DNA of 64,000 nucleotides from Eutreptiella sp. 'Long Island Sound 2002'. Taxonomy: Eukaryota; Euglenozoa; Euglenophyceae; Eutreptiales; Eutreptiaceae. Position numbers and translations under genes: made by a program. The notes under the pieces were generated by a model. The model was not told the origin of the DNA. It ran no database searches and saw nothing but the letters and a program-made list of their open reading frames with translations. The stretch's first letter is position 1. The number at the start of each line of letters is the position of its first letter. Below are positions 52,901-62,405 of this stretch, piece after piece. The stretch lies in the NCBI GenBank assembly GCA_964036045.1, contig OZ038378.1, positions 162,933,311 to 162,997,310 of the forward strand, written 5' to 3'.

Positions 52901-52998
52901 ACATGTTGAGGACGTTGGCGGAACTCAAAGCCCAGCAAAGTGGAGGACAAAGTCCTGGCGGATCGCAGCCGGAAGGGGCTGCGGGAAGCCAAGTCTAG
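49888..52998 (+). CDS. gag: Gag polyprotein of the inner chromovirus
   Basis: Structural protein forming the particle and packaging element RNA. The frame of 1036 codons opens with an ATG 86 bases inside the 5' LTR and reads through the primer-binding site; the next Met codons in frame are at about residue 101. Residues 1-270 are Arg/Gly/Pro/Ser-rich and likely disordered. About 283-358 is a coiled-coil-like helix (DNAKDALEEDVAG, LQKQQQVVDSLLHLVEDM). About 560-820 is an alpha-helical capsid-like region beginning GIKIPYYDGNPSNLDDFILD. A zinc knuckle at residues 919-936 reads CWVCYGKGHNHAHDHRQC, with four more residues than the usual C-x2-C-x4-H-x4-C. A Gly/Lys tail follows. It ends at TAG 52996, in the same frame as Pol. 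Confidence 0.9.
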   Translation: MQALIRSKSAGITGGRGTAGAGPGRDLLYGSRGLPAAPTNRRPGDLGPYEPCPSTPRVRIVDSVETTPEIRTIDGPRRSRAWRTPEFEARREERHSGRGGRDMEDLVSMCERRCRKACNLRSAAEDSDEACHSGSSGGRARRYRKRGSPKSAARDAGAMDTDPSPVRLWESEGHSEGYRTAHEPPSEPEMSAPIARAHTAPEPALQHDAEGLERPARARTAPVPRHTGPETDAIGDTPMGDESEVPGTAGCAESGGKHATCHCEHVSFLMGKYPKMGMDAIVNHLDRLDNAKDALEEDVAGILDDQSAAENHMEELRADQARYRENLELALQKQQQVVDSLLHLVEDMSGRLRRLEERQPLASGPELPAKPAAVELVERVKTLRSAMEKPMGGPAEAPYAPPRVDPGALPFVPLFSESTMLGEHTAPAGSRREGHVATDPRSLTVQMSHAAQDLPPSTTTYAVYAEEEIQNQTTQGQTMGRADGHGRGHPSGNLWAKDPNTGIWTADGRSPSRIPNPMGSDPTGPHSMEERDVRGVYSNPPATGGIRLGGVVAGDVGDAIRIDDLRGIKIPYYDGNPSNLDDFILDWEDFAEEVVGEMRGAPRDKWVCRTFPHRLAQDLKEELRDQIREGLIRTEQACLQWLEDEERVDAPNQKLEDLWSIPLPLDRGELRVREWNRYLRKYRRCLKLVEDWNEASEIRHLLKDVLPGSWKRRVEDEEKKRAKRRVAVRIMAAEDTHAGIMEFFRRNLGEPDRMLGLKNAVYVEVFGDSMGQRLLRLNNVEWRRGEPLKMQVIFARMSLDEIVKYITVELKLNAKNEAHVQDRHGHGQRGHRDDRHHREIQEDTANSAEDGSGSGQDHWSREDHEEAHFFAFVAHNVKNHGQDRSRWSQVGPRKNREGPRRIGNPPLSFREYRSQHDGCWVCYGKGHNHAHDHRQCKVYEADKKAYFAAHPEKKPKEQRISDWKAKGGDGGKGQGKGQGKGGGRGYGGGPGQDRRVRSIEEVAEDMLRTLAELKAQQSGGQSPGGSQPEGAAGSQV
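49974..49986 (+). other. Primer-binding site of the inner element
   Basis: TGGTAGCAGAGGC begins right after the LTR; 12 bases match the complement of a typical initiator tRNA-Met 3' end. It lies inside the gag reading frame. Confidence 0.85.
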
Positions 52999-53079
52999 AG
53001 GAGCCCCCACGGGAGTGGGACCTCGGAGGTCTCTCCTCCGAAAATCAGTGGAATCCCTGAGAAGGCGAAGGCACATCGG

Positions 53080-56000
53080 GTGCCGAAGAAGGCTCCGGAA
53101 GAGCCAAAACCACTGAGTTTCGCCACTCCCAACCCCTGGAGCGCCCTGCCAAGGGAAGTACATGTGGGAACGGGACATGGCAAGAAGGAAGGAGCGACCA
53201 CGGAGAGCCCCGTGGACGGGCAGGACCAACCCAAGATCTACACCATCCGTGACCATACCCTTGAAGTCCTGATGCACCCGGACGTGCTAGAGTTGCATGC
53301 CGTGAGAGTCGTCCATACACCTCATGGCGACGAGCGGCAGTTGCACTTGAAAGTGCGAGTACGGTGCGGACGAGAGGAGAAGGTGGTGGATGTGTTGGTG
53401 GATACGGGTGCCCAGGTGAGCCTGGTCCGGAGAGGGTTGTTCAAGGAGGAATTCCTGCAGCCCAGCCGGAGACCGGTCCGCCTGAAGGTCGCCAACGGAG
53501 AGATCATGGGTGGTGGCACCCATGAGGCCACTATCAGTATGGAATTCTGGGAGCATGAGCGCTTGAACCGCCCTGATCAGGCGAAGAGAAGCACTCTATC
53601 CGGGAACTTCTATGTGGCCGACATTACTGATTGGGATATGATCATGGGGTACGACTTCATGGTGGCCAACGCCATTGGAGCCCTTCCCCATCGCGCAACG
53701 CTGGTCCGGGAGGACGATGAATGCCTCACATGGCTGTCCACGAATTATGCGTGCGGGTCATCCCAATGGAACGCTGAGGAAGAGGATCGGATCGTCCGAG
53801 CGGTGCAAGCTGTGGGTGTCAAGTCCAGAGGAGACCGTGGAGTTCAGCTCACGGAGTATGGAATGGCGCCGCAAGTATACACCAGGATGATTCAGACGCT
53901 GGGAGCTGAAGTGCCCGAGACGGACTTCTTCGCTTCCCGGGATGCCCCACCTCTGCGGAAGTGTAGGAGGCATTGGCATCGAGGAGACTCAGCCTGGCAC
54001 AGGCATTGGGGTTTGAAGGAGTGGGGACCCATGTATTGGCATGGCTCCCTGGACACTACCAGACGTACGGTGGAGAAGATCATCGCGGATAGGGCGAAGG
54101 GGATCCTGGTCATAACCGGCATAGGATCCATCCCATGTCCGCTGGAGGGTCTCAAGTCGACGCTGGACTCCATCACCCTGAACGAGATGTCATTCGGGCC
54201 AGAGGAGGAGTTGTTCATCGACGCCAAGGGTGTATCAATGTCCTCCCCGGGTCAAGCGTGGGGTACCAAGGCTTTCCTGGTGGATGGGGCGCAAGCCCAG
54301 CCCACGGGTGATGAAGCATTCATCCGTAGGGTGGAGGCGGTGCCCATGAAGGTCATGTTTGAGCCCAAGGAGGGGACGGATCAGCCAATTGATGGCATTG
54401 ACGTCCTGTCCCACGCCGAGATCGACGACGTCGTCAACTACATGCGGATGGGGATGCACGACCGTGTGGCAGCCAAGAAGAGGCGGGCCATGGTCACATC
54501 TCCGCATTGGTGGGATGACAAGATGTTGGTCACCGGCAAGTACGAGAAGGATGAGTTCGTGGCGAGGGTCATGGATCATATCGCGGACCAATACGATGGT
54601 CCGGTTGGGTCGGACCCATCAACGTGGGGTTTTCCAAGAGTGGGAACCGGTAGCGACGAGCACCAGCCCGAGGCCGCAAATTTTCGAAGATTATCGGTGG
54701 GAATCGCGACCCACGATGATGAAGACGGCATATCGGACGAGGAGAAGTCGGACTCGGACCCAGAAGAGGCCTATACCGCAGTGCGGTCGGTGGTTTCGAT
54801 ACCGAAGCAAGCGGCTGAAGAGGCCCAAGTGAACCCGAAGGTCGCCGAGCTGAAGGAGAGGCTGATCCATGCCTATCCGCGGCTATTCAGTGGCGTCGCC
54901 AACAAGAACCCTCCAGATCGCGGGAGGTTTGGTACAGCGAAGATCAAGCTGAAGCCGAACCCGAAGATCTATCGTCATAGGGAGTACCAACTTCAGGGCA
55001 ATCGGGCCGAGGCCATGAAGAAGCTGTTGGCCGAGTTCATTGAGCGGGGATGGATCGAACCCTCCGACAGTGAGTGGGCCAGCCCAGCCTTCATCGTGCC
55101 CAAGAAGGAGAAGGGCGAGTGGAGGTTGGTGGTTGATTACAGAGGTTTGAACGGGCAGACCGAGCACGACTCGTACTCGCTCCCCCTGATCGACACCATC
55201 CTCCAAAAGCAACAGAAAAAGCGGATCTTCACGGTGTTGGACCTGAAACACGGTTACCACCAGATGCCGCTACACCCGGACTCCAGGCCCTGCACAGCGA
55301 TGTCGACGCCGCTTGGGCCCATGCAGTGGAAAGTGGTGCCTATGGGTGCCAAGAATGGCAACGCCGTTTTCCAGCGCATGATGGAGGACCTACTCGGTCC
55401 TGTCCGGGACTGTGCCGATCCCTTCGTGGATGACATCATCATCGGGTCCGGCACGGAGAACATGACTGAGGACGAGCTCATCGACGCGCATGAGAAGGAT
55501 CTGCGCCGAGTGCTCAGCGAGTTGGACAAACACAACATGGTGTGCAAGCCCACCAAAGCCTCACTATTCGTGAAGGAAGTGGAGTTCGCGGGTCACGTGG
55601 TTGGTCACGGGCAACGCCGTCCCATGCCTGGGAAGCTGGCGTCCCTGCACCACTGGGAGAAGCCCCAGACCATCAGCGAACTCCGGTCCTTCATGGGGTT
55701 CTGCAACTACTATTCGGGCTATGTCCGGATGTATGCAGAACTGTCGGGGCCGCTGCACAAGATGCTGCAAGTGGGCAAGTTCGATGGCCGGAAGGGGAGC
55801 AAGAAGAAGCTTGCCTGGACCCCTGAGGCTGAGGATGCGTTCAACCGCCTGAAGGAGCGACTCCTGGGGCAGTTGGGGTTGTTCCTGGTGGACCCGGACA
55901 AGGGATTCGTGCTACGGACTGACGCCTCGGACTATGCCGTGGGGGCAGTCCTCGAGCAAGTCCGGGACGACGGGACTCATGTTCCCGTGGCGTTTTGGAG

Positions 56001-58065
56001 CAGGATCCTGGCCGAGGGCCAACGCCGAACATGGACCGCGAGGGAGAAGGAGACATACGCCATTGTATGTGCGCTCAGGAAGTGGTCTGGCCACATCGGA
56101 CTGCAGCCGGTGGTGGTTTGCACGGACCACCAGTCCCTACAGAGCTGGCACAAGGAGCATGTCGACACCCCCTCAGGACCAGCGGCTAGGAGGGCCCGAT
56201 GGCACGAGACGTTCGCCAAGTTCGACCTCAGCGTCGTGTATATCCCGGGGAAGGACAACACTGTGGCAGATTGCCTCAGTCGCTGGGCCTACCCCGCGGG
56301 CAAGGCGTGGATGGACATATCCAGCCATGGCGACGCCGAGGAGACCGAGGAGGCCAAGCGCATCATCGAGATGGAGAAGGTCATGGAGCAAGAGGGGGTC
56401 AAGTGCTTTGTGGTGATGGCGAACCGTACGGACCTGGCCAAGTTCCGGGGTGCCCGCGTCCAAGCTATTCGAGAGGAAACCCTCGAGCAATGGATGGTGG
56501 CCCCTGTAGAGCTAGTCAGGTCGGTGCTCACAGAGGACTGGTCGGATGACTACGCGGCATCCGAGCACTGGGGCAAGTACTGGAATGCCGTGAGCGCCCC
56601 GTCGGACGACGAATGGCCTGAGGGCTTGACCGAGGATGGCGACAAGTTGTTCCTCAAGGACAAGCTGCTGGTGCCCGAGAACCGAGTGGAGCAGCTCATT
56701 GACCATTGGCACAACGCCCAGCTCATGCATCCGGGCCGAGACAAGATGCAGCAGGACCTGGAGTGGCGTTTCAAGTTCCCTCCGGCGTACTACGCCATCC
56801 TGGACAGGTACTGCAGCGACTGTGCCGTGTGTCGGGCCACGAAGAGCCCCAACCACTCCACAGCGGGCAACCCGGTGTATACGGCTATACCGGAGGCCCC
56901 TATGCGGTCCGTGGCCATGGATGTGTTCGCCATGCCGGAGGTTACCGTGGAAGGAGAGACATATGATTGTGTCATCCTAGCGGTGGATAGGCACAGTGGG
57001 TATATCGTGGCAGTCCCGGGCAAGAAGTCCAAGAGGAAGGACAAGAAGGACAAGCATGGAGTGGGGCTGCAGGCCAAGACCGTCGCTAATGCCATGATCA
57101 GGCATTGGCTGACGATTTTCGATGTCCCAGCTGTCATCTGCAGCGATCGGGGCAGTCAATTCGTGGGGACGTGGTTCAAGACGATGTGCAAGCACATGGG
57201 GATTCGGCATGCCAAGACCGTGGCGTACCACAGCCGGTCGAATGGCCGTGCTGAGGTGGCCGGGCGGCAGATGTTCGAGAAGTTCCGCCAGCTACACATT
57301 GACGAACCGGGACGGAACTGGTATAACTCGCTGTGGAGAGTGCTCCAGGCGTATCACGACCTTCCGGGGCCCACTGGACTGTCACCCCATCGCATCCTGT
57401 TCCTACGGGATCGAGTGTCACGCACTCTCCCGTGGATGAACCATGGCAAAGTGGCCCGGGATGCGAACGCTATGATGTCTGAGGCGGACGACACGGCGGC
57501 CAAAGTGTGCAAGGCACTTCAGGACGAGCATGACAAGAGGGCCAAGTACTTCAAGCAAGGAAAAGTCCAAAAGTATGCTCTCCAAGACACTGTGTGGGTG
57601 GAGCGGCACCACAAGGATGTCCTGTCCAGGCATCGGCAGGCATCTTGGTATGTGCCGGGGGTAATTGTGCGGAAGGTCGGACAGGATGTGTATGCGGTTC
57701 GTGTGGGGGATAACAAGATCCTGGACCGCGACCATACCCAGCTTCGTCCCCGAGCACCAGACCCCAGCGGACGTCCCGTCACCTTCGAGTTCACGGCCGG
57801 CGATGTGGACTCGGACGACGAGGGTGAGTACGACGATTTCACCGCGGAGAAGATCCTGGCGGACAAGCCGGACCCGGGGACGCCTGGGGGAAGGCTTTAT
57901 AAAGTCCGATGGAAGGGATTCGCCGCGTCCAGGGACTCGTGGGAACCTCCGAGCAGTTTCGTGCCGAGGTATACCACGGTCTGGATGGACTACCTAAAGA
58001 AAAAGGGTATTTCTTTGGATGTCAAGGACGTATTGGTCCATTTGGTTGCTGCTGTAGCACCGTAA
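53080..58065 (+). CDS. pol: Pol polyprotein of the inner chromovirus: PR-RT-RH-IN-chromodomain
   Basis: Copies and integrates the element. Numbering from 53080, a GTG, so this is a reference point and not a start. The frame is open back to the gag TAG, and the first ATG is at 53272. Protease: VDVLVDTGAQVSLV, catalytic DTGA at 108-111. RT: about 600-830 with VVDYRGLN and FVDDIII (782-785). RNase H: about 940-1070 with LRTDASDYAVGAVLEQ. Integrase: an HH-CC zinc finger (HWHNAQLMH...CSDCAVC, about 1209-1252), catalytic Asp near 1281, Asp 1356 (CSDRGSQF) and Glu 1392 (GRAEVAG), a D,D(35)E spacing. Chromodomain at about 1585-1630: AEKILADK, LYKVRWKGF, DSWEPPSSF. All motifs are intact, so the copy could be active. 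Expression probably needs UAG readthrough. Confidence 0.93.
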   Translation: MPKKAPEEPKPLSFATPNPWSALPREVHVGTGHGKKEGATTESPVDGQDQPKIYTIRDHTLEVLMHPDVLELHAVRVVHTPHGDERQLHLKVRVRCGREEKVVDVLVDTGAQVSLVRRGLFKEEFLQPSRRPVRLKVANGEIMGGGTHEATISMEFWEHERLNRPDQAKRSTLSGNFYVADITDWDMIMGYDFMVANAIGALPHRATLVREDDECLTWLSTNYACGSSQWNAEEEDRIVRAVQAVGVKSRGDRGVQLTEYGMAPQVYTRMIQTLGAEVPETDFFASRDAPPLRKCRRHWHRGDSAWHRHWGLKEWGPMYWHGSLDTTRRTVEKIIADRAKGILVITGIGSIPCPLEGLKSTLDSITLNEMSFGPEEELFIDAKGVSMSSPGQAWGTKAFLVDGAQAQPTGDEAFIRRVEAVPMKVMFEPKEGTDQPIDGIDVLSHAEIDDVVNYMRMGMHDRVAAKKRRAMVTSPHWWDDKMLVTGKYEKDEFVARVMDHIADQYDGPVGSDPSTWGFPRVGTGSDEHQPEAANFRRLSVGIATHDDEDGISDEEKSDSDPEEAYTAVRSVVSIPKQAAEEAQVNPKVAELKERLIHAYPRLFSGVANKNPPDRGRFGTAKIKLKPNPKIYRHREYQLQGNRAEAMKKLLAEFIERGWIEPSDSEWASPAFIVPKKEKGEWRLVVDYRGLNGQTEHDSYSLPLIDTILQKQQKKRIFTVLDLKHGYHQMPLHPDSRPCTAMSTPLGPMQWKVVPMGAKNGNAVFQRMMEDLLGPVRDCADPFVDDIIIGSGTENMTEDELIDAHEKDLRRVLSELDKHNMVCKPTKASLFVKEVEFAGHVVGHGQRRPMPGKLASLHHWEKPQTISELRSFMGFCNYYSGYVRMYAELSGPLHKMLQVGKFDGRKGSKKKLAWTPEAEDAFNRLKERLLGQLGLFLVDPDKGFVLRTDASDYAVGAVLEQVRDDGTHVPVAFWSRILAEGQRRTWTAREKETYAIVCALRKWSGHIGLQPVVVCTDHQSLQSWHKEHVDTPSGPAARRARWHETFAKFDLSVVYIPGKDNTVADCLSRWAYPAGKAWMDISSHGDAEETEEAKRIIEMEKVMEQEGVKCFVVMANRTDLAKFRGARVQAIREETLEQWMVAPVELVRSVLTEDWSDDYAASEHWGKYWNAVSAPSDDEWPEGLTEDGDKLFLKDKLLVPENRVEQLIDHWHNAQLMHPGRDKMQQDLEWRFKFPPAYYAILDRYCSDCAVCRATKSPNHSTAGNPVYTAIPEAPMRSVAMDVFAMPEVTVEGETYDCVILAVDRHSGYIVAVPGKKSKRKDKKDKHGVGLQAKTVANAMIRHWLTIFDVPAVICSDRGSQFVGTWFKTMCKHMGIRHAKTVAYHSRSNGRAEVAGRQMFEKFRQLHIDEPGRNWYNSLWRVLQAYHDLPGPTGLSPHRILFLRDRVSRTLPWMNHGKVARDANAMMSEADDTAAKVCKALQDEHDKRAKYFKQGKVQKYALQDTVWVERHHKDVLSRHRQASWYVPGVIVRKVGQDVYAVRVGDNKILDRDHTQLRPRAPDPSGRPVTFEFTAGDVDSDDEGEYDDFTAEKILADKPDPGTPGGRLYKVRWKGFAASRDSWEPPSSFVPRYTTVWMDYLKKKGISLDVKDVLVHLVAAVAP

Positions 58066-58459
58066 TGGAACCCACCTTGGCATTTTGTTTGTTTCTGTGA
58101 ATGGGGAGACAAGTGAGGGCGTTCATCCGGGGATTTTTCGGCCTTGATCGGCCATATACCCCCTTCACTCGATCTCCACATATATATTACATTGTGGTAT
58201 ACTTATTTAGGTCGACCGACGACGTTTTTCTATCTTTGATCCCCTTGGTCCATGTTGTAGATCAAGAGGAGACCGGATATGGCGTAGGGCGCTGATTATC
58301 AGTGTCCTCACCCCTCCCTTGGGGCATGGGGGAGGCCTACGACGTGTGTGGGGCCTCCATGTGTCCTTGGGACATGGAGGGGGGGTTTGGAGCCCATTGG
58401 GGTCCTCCCGTCCTCTCTTCATTGGTTTCCGAGCGGATACAACGCTCTGAGAAGGGGGG
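58066..58459 (+). other. 3' noncoding region and polypurine tract of the inner element
   Basis: About 390 bases without coding content, ending GAGAAGGGGGG (58449-58459) against the LTR start TGAA: the polypurine tract. Confidence 0.85.
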
Positions 58460-60822
58460 TGAACCCGGTTCGGACCCCCGTGGCCATCTTGGGGTCACTT
58501 GGGGTGTGTATCTATGTGCCGGCAAGCCGCCATTGGCTGATATCATACTCTCCCATCCACCTGAACTAACCCGATGTGATAGTGTGATAGGTTTGGCCAT
58601 TCCGGCTATGAGCGGCCATATTCAGAACCGAGGCACCGCCAGCGGAGATTTATATAGCAGAATATCAGGAATCAACAGGGTTTTATTATCATAATGTTTC
58701 CGTAATTTCTCAGCCTTTCGTTCTGATAGTCAATGTATCGGCGACTGTCAGTTGGCTCGCGATTTTGCGTTAACCGATTGGTTAACTGTTATTTCCAGAT
58801 ATTTTGGCGGAAACGTTTCTGAAGGGTCAGATTTCATCTGTAAAGGGTTCGTTGCTTCCGCAATTTTCTAAATAAGCACTCGAAATTTTAATCGGAATTT
58901 TTCGTGATGTCGAAATCGGATTTTCGACTTCGACATCGCCGCACTTGATTTGGACTTCTTCGAGTGGTCATACTCCTTCCCCTATGCCCGAATCAGGTTT
59001 CCCTTATACTTGCCACCCATTTGACTTGGAGATATAAGGGAAACAAAATCGAATCGTGGGATCACTTTGAAGAGCCATATCTACGCGCGAGTGTGAGTAA
59101 TGAGAATAAGGAAGGTTGGGTTGGAACTGCCTTGGTCTCAACTTAATTTAGGAAGCATCAAACGCCTTCGGTGCGCACACATGCCCGGTGTAGCAAGGGA
59201 AAAGGGTCAAGAAGGTATAAAGTGATATATAACTCTTGGACCGTGCAACCGAATATTTTAATGCGACTTTCGAGTGTACCGCATGGGTGTTGGGGTTGCA
59301 TAGCAACTTTCCTTGGGTTCCTACGTATTTTTAACGTGAAGTTATGTCAATGGAGGGACATGGCATATCATGGTGGGAGCCACATTTTGAGGGTATTTGT
59401 TATATGCATGGTATATGTTTGATATGCTCACGCCAATGTTATATATCTTCGTGTGGCCGAAGAGATGGGGAGCCATACGTGACAAGGGCTTTGCCCATGT
59501 CCCAATTGTGGAATTCAAAGCGCTAGACCAAGTCTACCGCGTATGTATTGCTCATGGTATGTTTAACAATGAGATCCATGGGTGCACTCCCATTTTCATG
59601 GGGCATGTAGATATTAGTGGCGAAGGTATCTCCATGCGCCCGATTGGGGATCCAAGTGGGGGAATTGTTTGCAAATGGTCCCAATCATTTGTGTATTGAA
59701 CCATGAGCGGATATCATGGGTGAGCATAAAGATATACTATCATGACAACTTTGTGTTTGGTCATATTTTCATGTTTTTGACCTCAATTTTTGCTCATTTT
59801 TGCGTTTTGTGTACTTACCTGGTCGGCAAACAGCAAGAAGCCTATGGGGAGTCGAACCATGGTATGTTGTTCATATGTTGGCATATGCTTCGGAGTTGAA
59901 CACCACCATATGTCGGATCGCGTACTCCATTTGGCTTGGCGCACGAAGGATCACAAGATTTGGTCTCAAGATCATGGGCTGACTTGGGCAGTGCGTGGCG
60001 CCCATATCCGAAGGGGTTTCGAGGGTAAAATGGGGATGTACATGGGCAGTGGCCTTTGGTCTCTATCCTCCATGAATAGTAGACTTCGATTCCATGCATG
60101 CTTGGAGCCTTCGGATAATTAGTAACTTCAATTTTGAGCATATTTTTGATATATGGCCAATATGGTATGAATTGGCAGTTTTTTGACATGTTATGAGTTC
60201 AAACTCATAGGTCATTTCTCTAAGCCCATTCGACTCCAAGTCCAACTAAGTTTATGTCAGGGTAGGGCATGGTCCTGAGTGCCACTCTAGGCCATGACAC
60301 GCCACCTCACCTATTGGGCTAGGATTTAGAGGTTTGGGAGTGAACACATTTTTGGGGTTTGTGTAGTGACTTGTGACACATGGCATTCAGCCATCTCATT
60401 TGATTGGGTTCAGGGCAATATGTTGGGGAGTCAAGGGAAGGTCTTGAGTCCAGGGAATGAGGGGTTTATGGCTGTGAATGTGTACGTTAACCTCTTTCCC
60501 CAACTTTGCTTTATTTGTGTTCATATGCCAATTTCAGGGCTTTCTTCCTTGGTGCAATTCTTGTACATGCCCGCCACCGTGGGAATACCGGTGTGCTGAA
60601 CGAAAGCCCGCAGCCTGATTTGGATTGTGAATTGGGTTATTGCCATACTTGTGGGATCTGGTTGCCATTCAGGGTTGAAGGAGGATTGTATTTTCTATTT
60701 TCTATATTTTTGGTTTTGGACCCTGGATTTTGATAAATGCAAGCATTGATCCGGAGCAAGTCAGCGGGAATTACAGGCGGAAGGGGCACAGCGGGGGCCG
60801 GTCCTGGTAGGGACCTTCTTTA
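58460..60822 (+). repeat. 3' LTR of the inner element
   Basis: Same length as the 5' LTR and nearly identical. It also contains the ATGCAAGCATTG that starts gag in the 5' copy. Confidence 0.95.
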
Positions 60823-60826
60823 TCTA
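60823..60826. repeat. TCTA target-site duplication of the inner element, right
   Basis: Partner of 47607-47610. Confidence 0.85.
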
Positions 60827-61661
60827 CAACTATCCCTTGAGAAGTAAAAATACACCATGTTAGGACTCACCTAGGAAGTACCACGTGCTTCTTAGTGTCG
60901 CCGCCAGGCGCCTCTCCTCTATCAATCTCTCTGCTCTCCTCTCGTGTTTGGGCCTTGGCTTAGGCCTAGGTATATTCTTAGGATCCCATAGTACATGAAA
61001 CATGCTTGGGACCCACCAAATAGGGATTAAAATACATGTAGAAGTGGGGACAACCTTGAGAAAGGGTTGTAGTGGAAATAAAGGTCCCTTAGGGGTCATA
61101 GACTCCTTCGAAGGTAGTATGTGTGGTATCACTCACACATTGGGTCGATCATGCATGACATGCATGACAATCATGCATCCCAAAAATGACATCATCCAAA
61201 TTCAAAGAGTTGTTAAAAATGAATAGTATAACCTTCCTAGGAAACCATTAGAGTGGGGTTGTGGTTGAGTTACGTTTGAGTGAAAGTGAGGTTTTGGGTT
61301 GGAATGTGTAAAACACATGCTAGGGCGCCAGCATGTCAGGATGCATGATGCATGACACATGACACGTGATGCATGATGAATGATTGAATGATGGATGATG
61401 ATCTGAATCTGTTCTGTACATGTTGCCTTTGCACTGCAGGACCAACTGGCGAACCCGGAGTCGAGCGGATATGGGATGGCGCATTTTATAAGGCGCTGAA
61501 GACAGGCATTCATGAAGTTGAAGGCTGCAATTCAAGTGGCGAGGTGGCTCAACAAGGACGCCAGCAATCAAGCGGAGGTTCAGCACCCAATCTGAGGCGC
61601 TGCAGACAGGCTCAAAACAATTCAAAATAAAGTACAACGTATACTCTGTGGCTTAGTTTCA
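60827..61661 (-). repeat. 5' LTR of the outer element, distal part
   Basis: Continues the LTR cut at 47610 (CAACTATCCCTTGAGAAG...) and ends TTTCA. Differs from 36388-37228 at about 20 positions plus one 10-base unit of the ACACATG patch. Confidence 0.9.
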
Positions 61662-61662
61662 C

Positions 61663-61670
61663 TACGCCAC
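61663..61670. repeat. Shared flank word of the outer element (right)
   Basis: TACGCCAC, matching 36231-36238. Confidence 0.5.
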
Positions 61671-61813
61671 TTGCTCGAGATGGCCTATTTCACTTCTAGT
61701 TCAAGTTCAAGGGTTCCGGTAGCAGCCGGGGCCCTCTTCCAGCCGCCCGATCTACCAGTGCGCTGTCGCGTATAAGCAATAATGGAACGCTGCATCTGCA
61801 CGAATTTGAAGCC

Positions 61814-62405
61814 GTGCAGCACATTTTTATATACGCCAGCATCGAGGGATCATCATCTGCACCGCTTTTCAGCGGCAAAATGACTGAATGCTCATCTGAG
61901 CCCAACTACGCCCATGAACCATCTGGGGCAGATGAGTCAGCAGGCGATCAGGGGGTCCCTTCATACCTCCATGAACCATATGCGGCAGATGACTACGACG
62001 AGCTCTACAATGCATCCAGGGTGAGTCGGATGTGTAAGAAAAAGAATGTGATGATGAAGATGACGACTTGAAAGATGTCCCCAATGAAGGAGATTGGGCC
62101 CAGGTCCCCGGTGTCATCGCTGGCTATGATCAGGAAAGCGCCATTGCGACTGTACTTCAATAGGCCGATGATAATGGCCTTGTTATTAGCCATCCAAGCT
62201 CCGCCGGCCAAGTATACTTTTATTATAAAAGTGTTGGGCGGGTGGCCCAAAAAAAAAATTCACCTGCGGAAAGAGGGATTGACCCCAAACATAGCCGCAC
62301 ATGCGCAACCGGAGCAGCCCAGGCGGAAGCTAACAAATGGCCTTTTAGTCTTTACATATCCAAAAGGGGGGCGGGAATGAGGGAGCATTGGGTTGTGAGC
62401 GATCA
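61814..62405 (+). pseudogene. Acidic coding-like stretch, frame-broken, unidentified
   Basis: One frame reads EPNYAHEPSGADES and SYLHEPYAADDYDELYNASR, with two HEP(Y/S)xADxxD-like units, to about 62020. A GTGAGT donor-like site follows. After a shift the next frame reads ECDDEDDDLKDVPNEGDWAQ, VPGVIAGYDQESAIATVL, one TAG, ADDNGLVISHPSSAGQVYFY and AEANKWPFSLYISKRG, then TGA near 62405. The acidic character is continuous across the break. It could be an exon plus a decayed downstream part, or an old transposon-derived gene. I do not recognise the family. Confidence 0.35.

Larger units (their letters stand above)
47611..60822 (+). mobile_element. Inner Ty3/gypsy chromovirus, young and apparently intact (13.2 kb)
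   Basis: Two LTRs of exactly 2363 bp (47611-49973 and 58460-60822), TGAA...TTTA, differing at about 8 sites (about 99.7 % identical by eye). The primer-binding site starts at 49974, a polypurine tract ends at 58459, and a 4-bp target duplication flanks it. Gag (to 52998) and Pol (to 58065) are open and carry all expected domains in the order protease, RT, RNase H, integrase, chromodomain. It is inserted in the 5' LTR of the outer element in the opposite orientation. Confidence 0.95.
36239..61661 (-). mobile_element. Outer Ty3/gypsy chromovirus, degenerate, interrupted by a nested element
   Basis: Element order on the minus strand: 5' LTR (61661-60827 plus 47610-47463), primer-binding site (47461-47451), gag, protease, RT, RNase H, integrase, chromodomain-like C-terminus, long 3' noncoding region, polypurine tract (about 37240-37229), 3' LTR (37228-36239). 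LTRs are about 0.98 kb, start TGAAA, and differ at about 27 positions plus a 10-base indel, so the copy is not young. Coding is broken by stops, frameshifts and a 260-bp insertion. Without the nested element it is about 12.2 kb. Confidence 0.9.

Noticed and set aside
53080-53082. GTG at 53080 as the start of Pol
   Set aside because: Not a usual start in eukaryotes; the frame is open back to the gag TAG, so readthrough is a better explanation.
51499-53277. 592-codon minus-strand frame
   Set aside because: Antisense shadow of the GC-rich gag/pol coding sequence; no domain, and it spans the gag end and the pol start.
58302-58694. 130-codon frame across the pol 3' region and 3' LTR start
   Set aside because: Lies over the polypurine tract and LTR; no domain and no reason to be translated.
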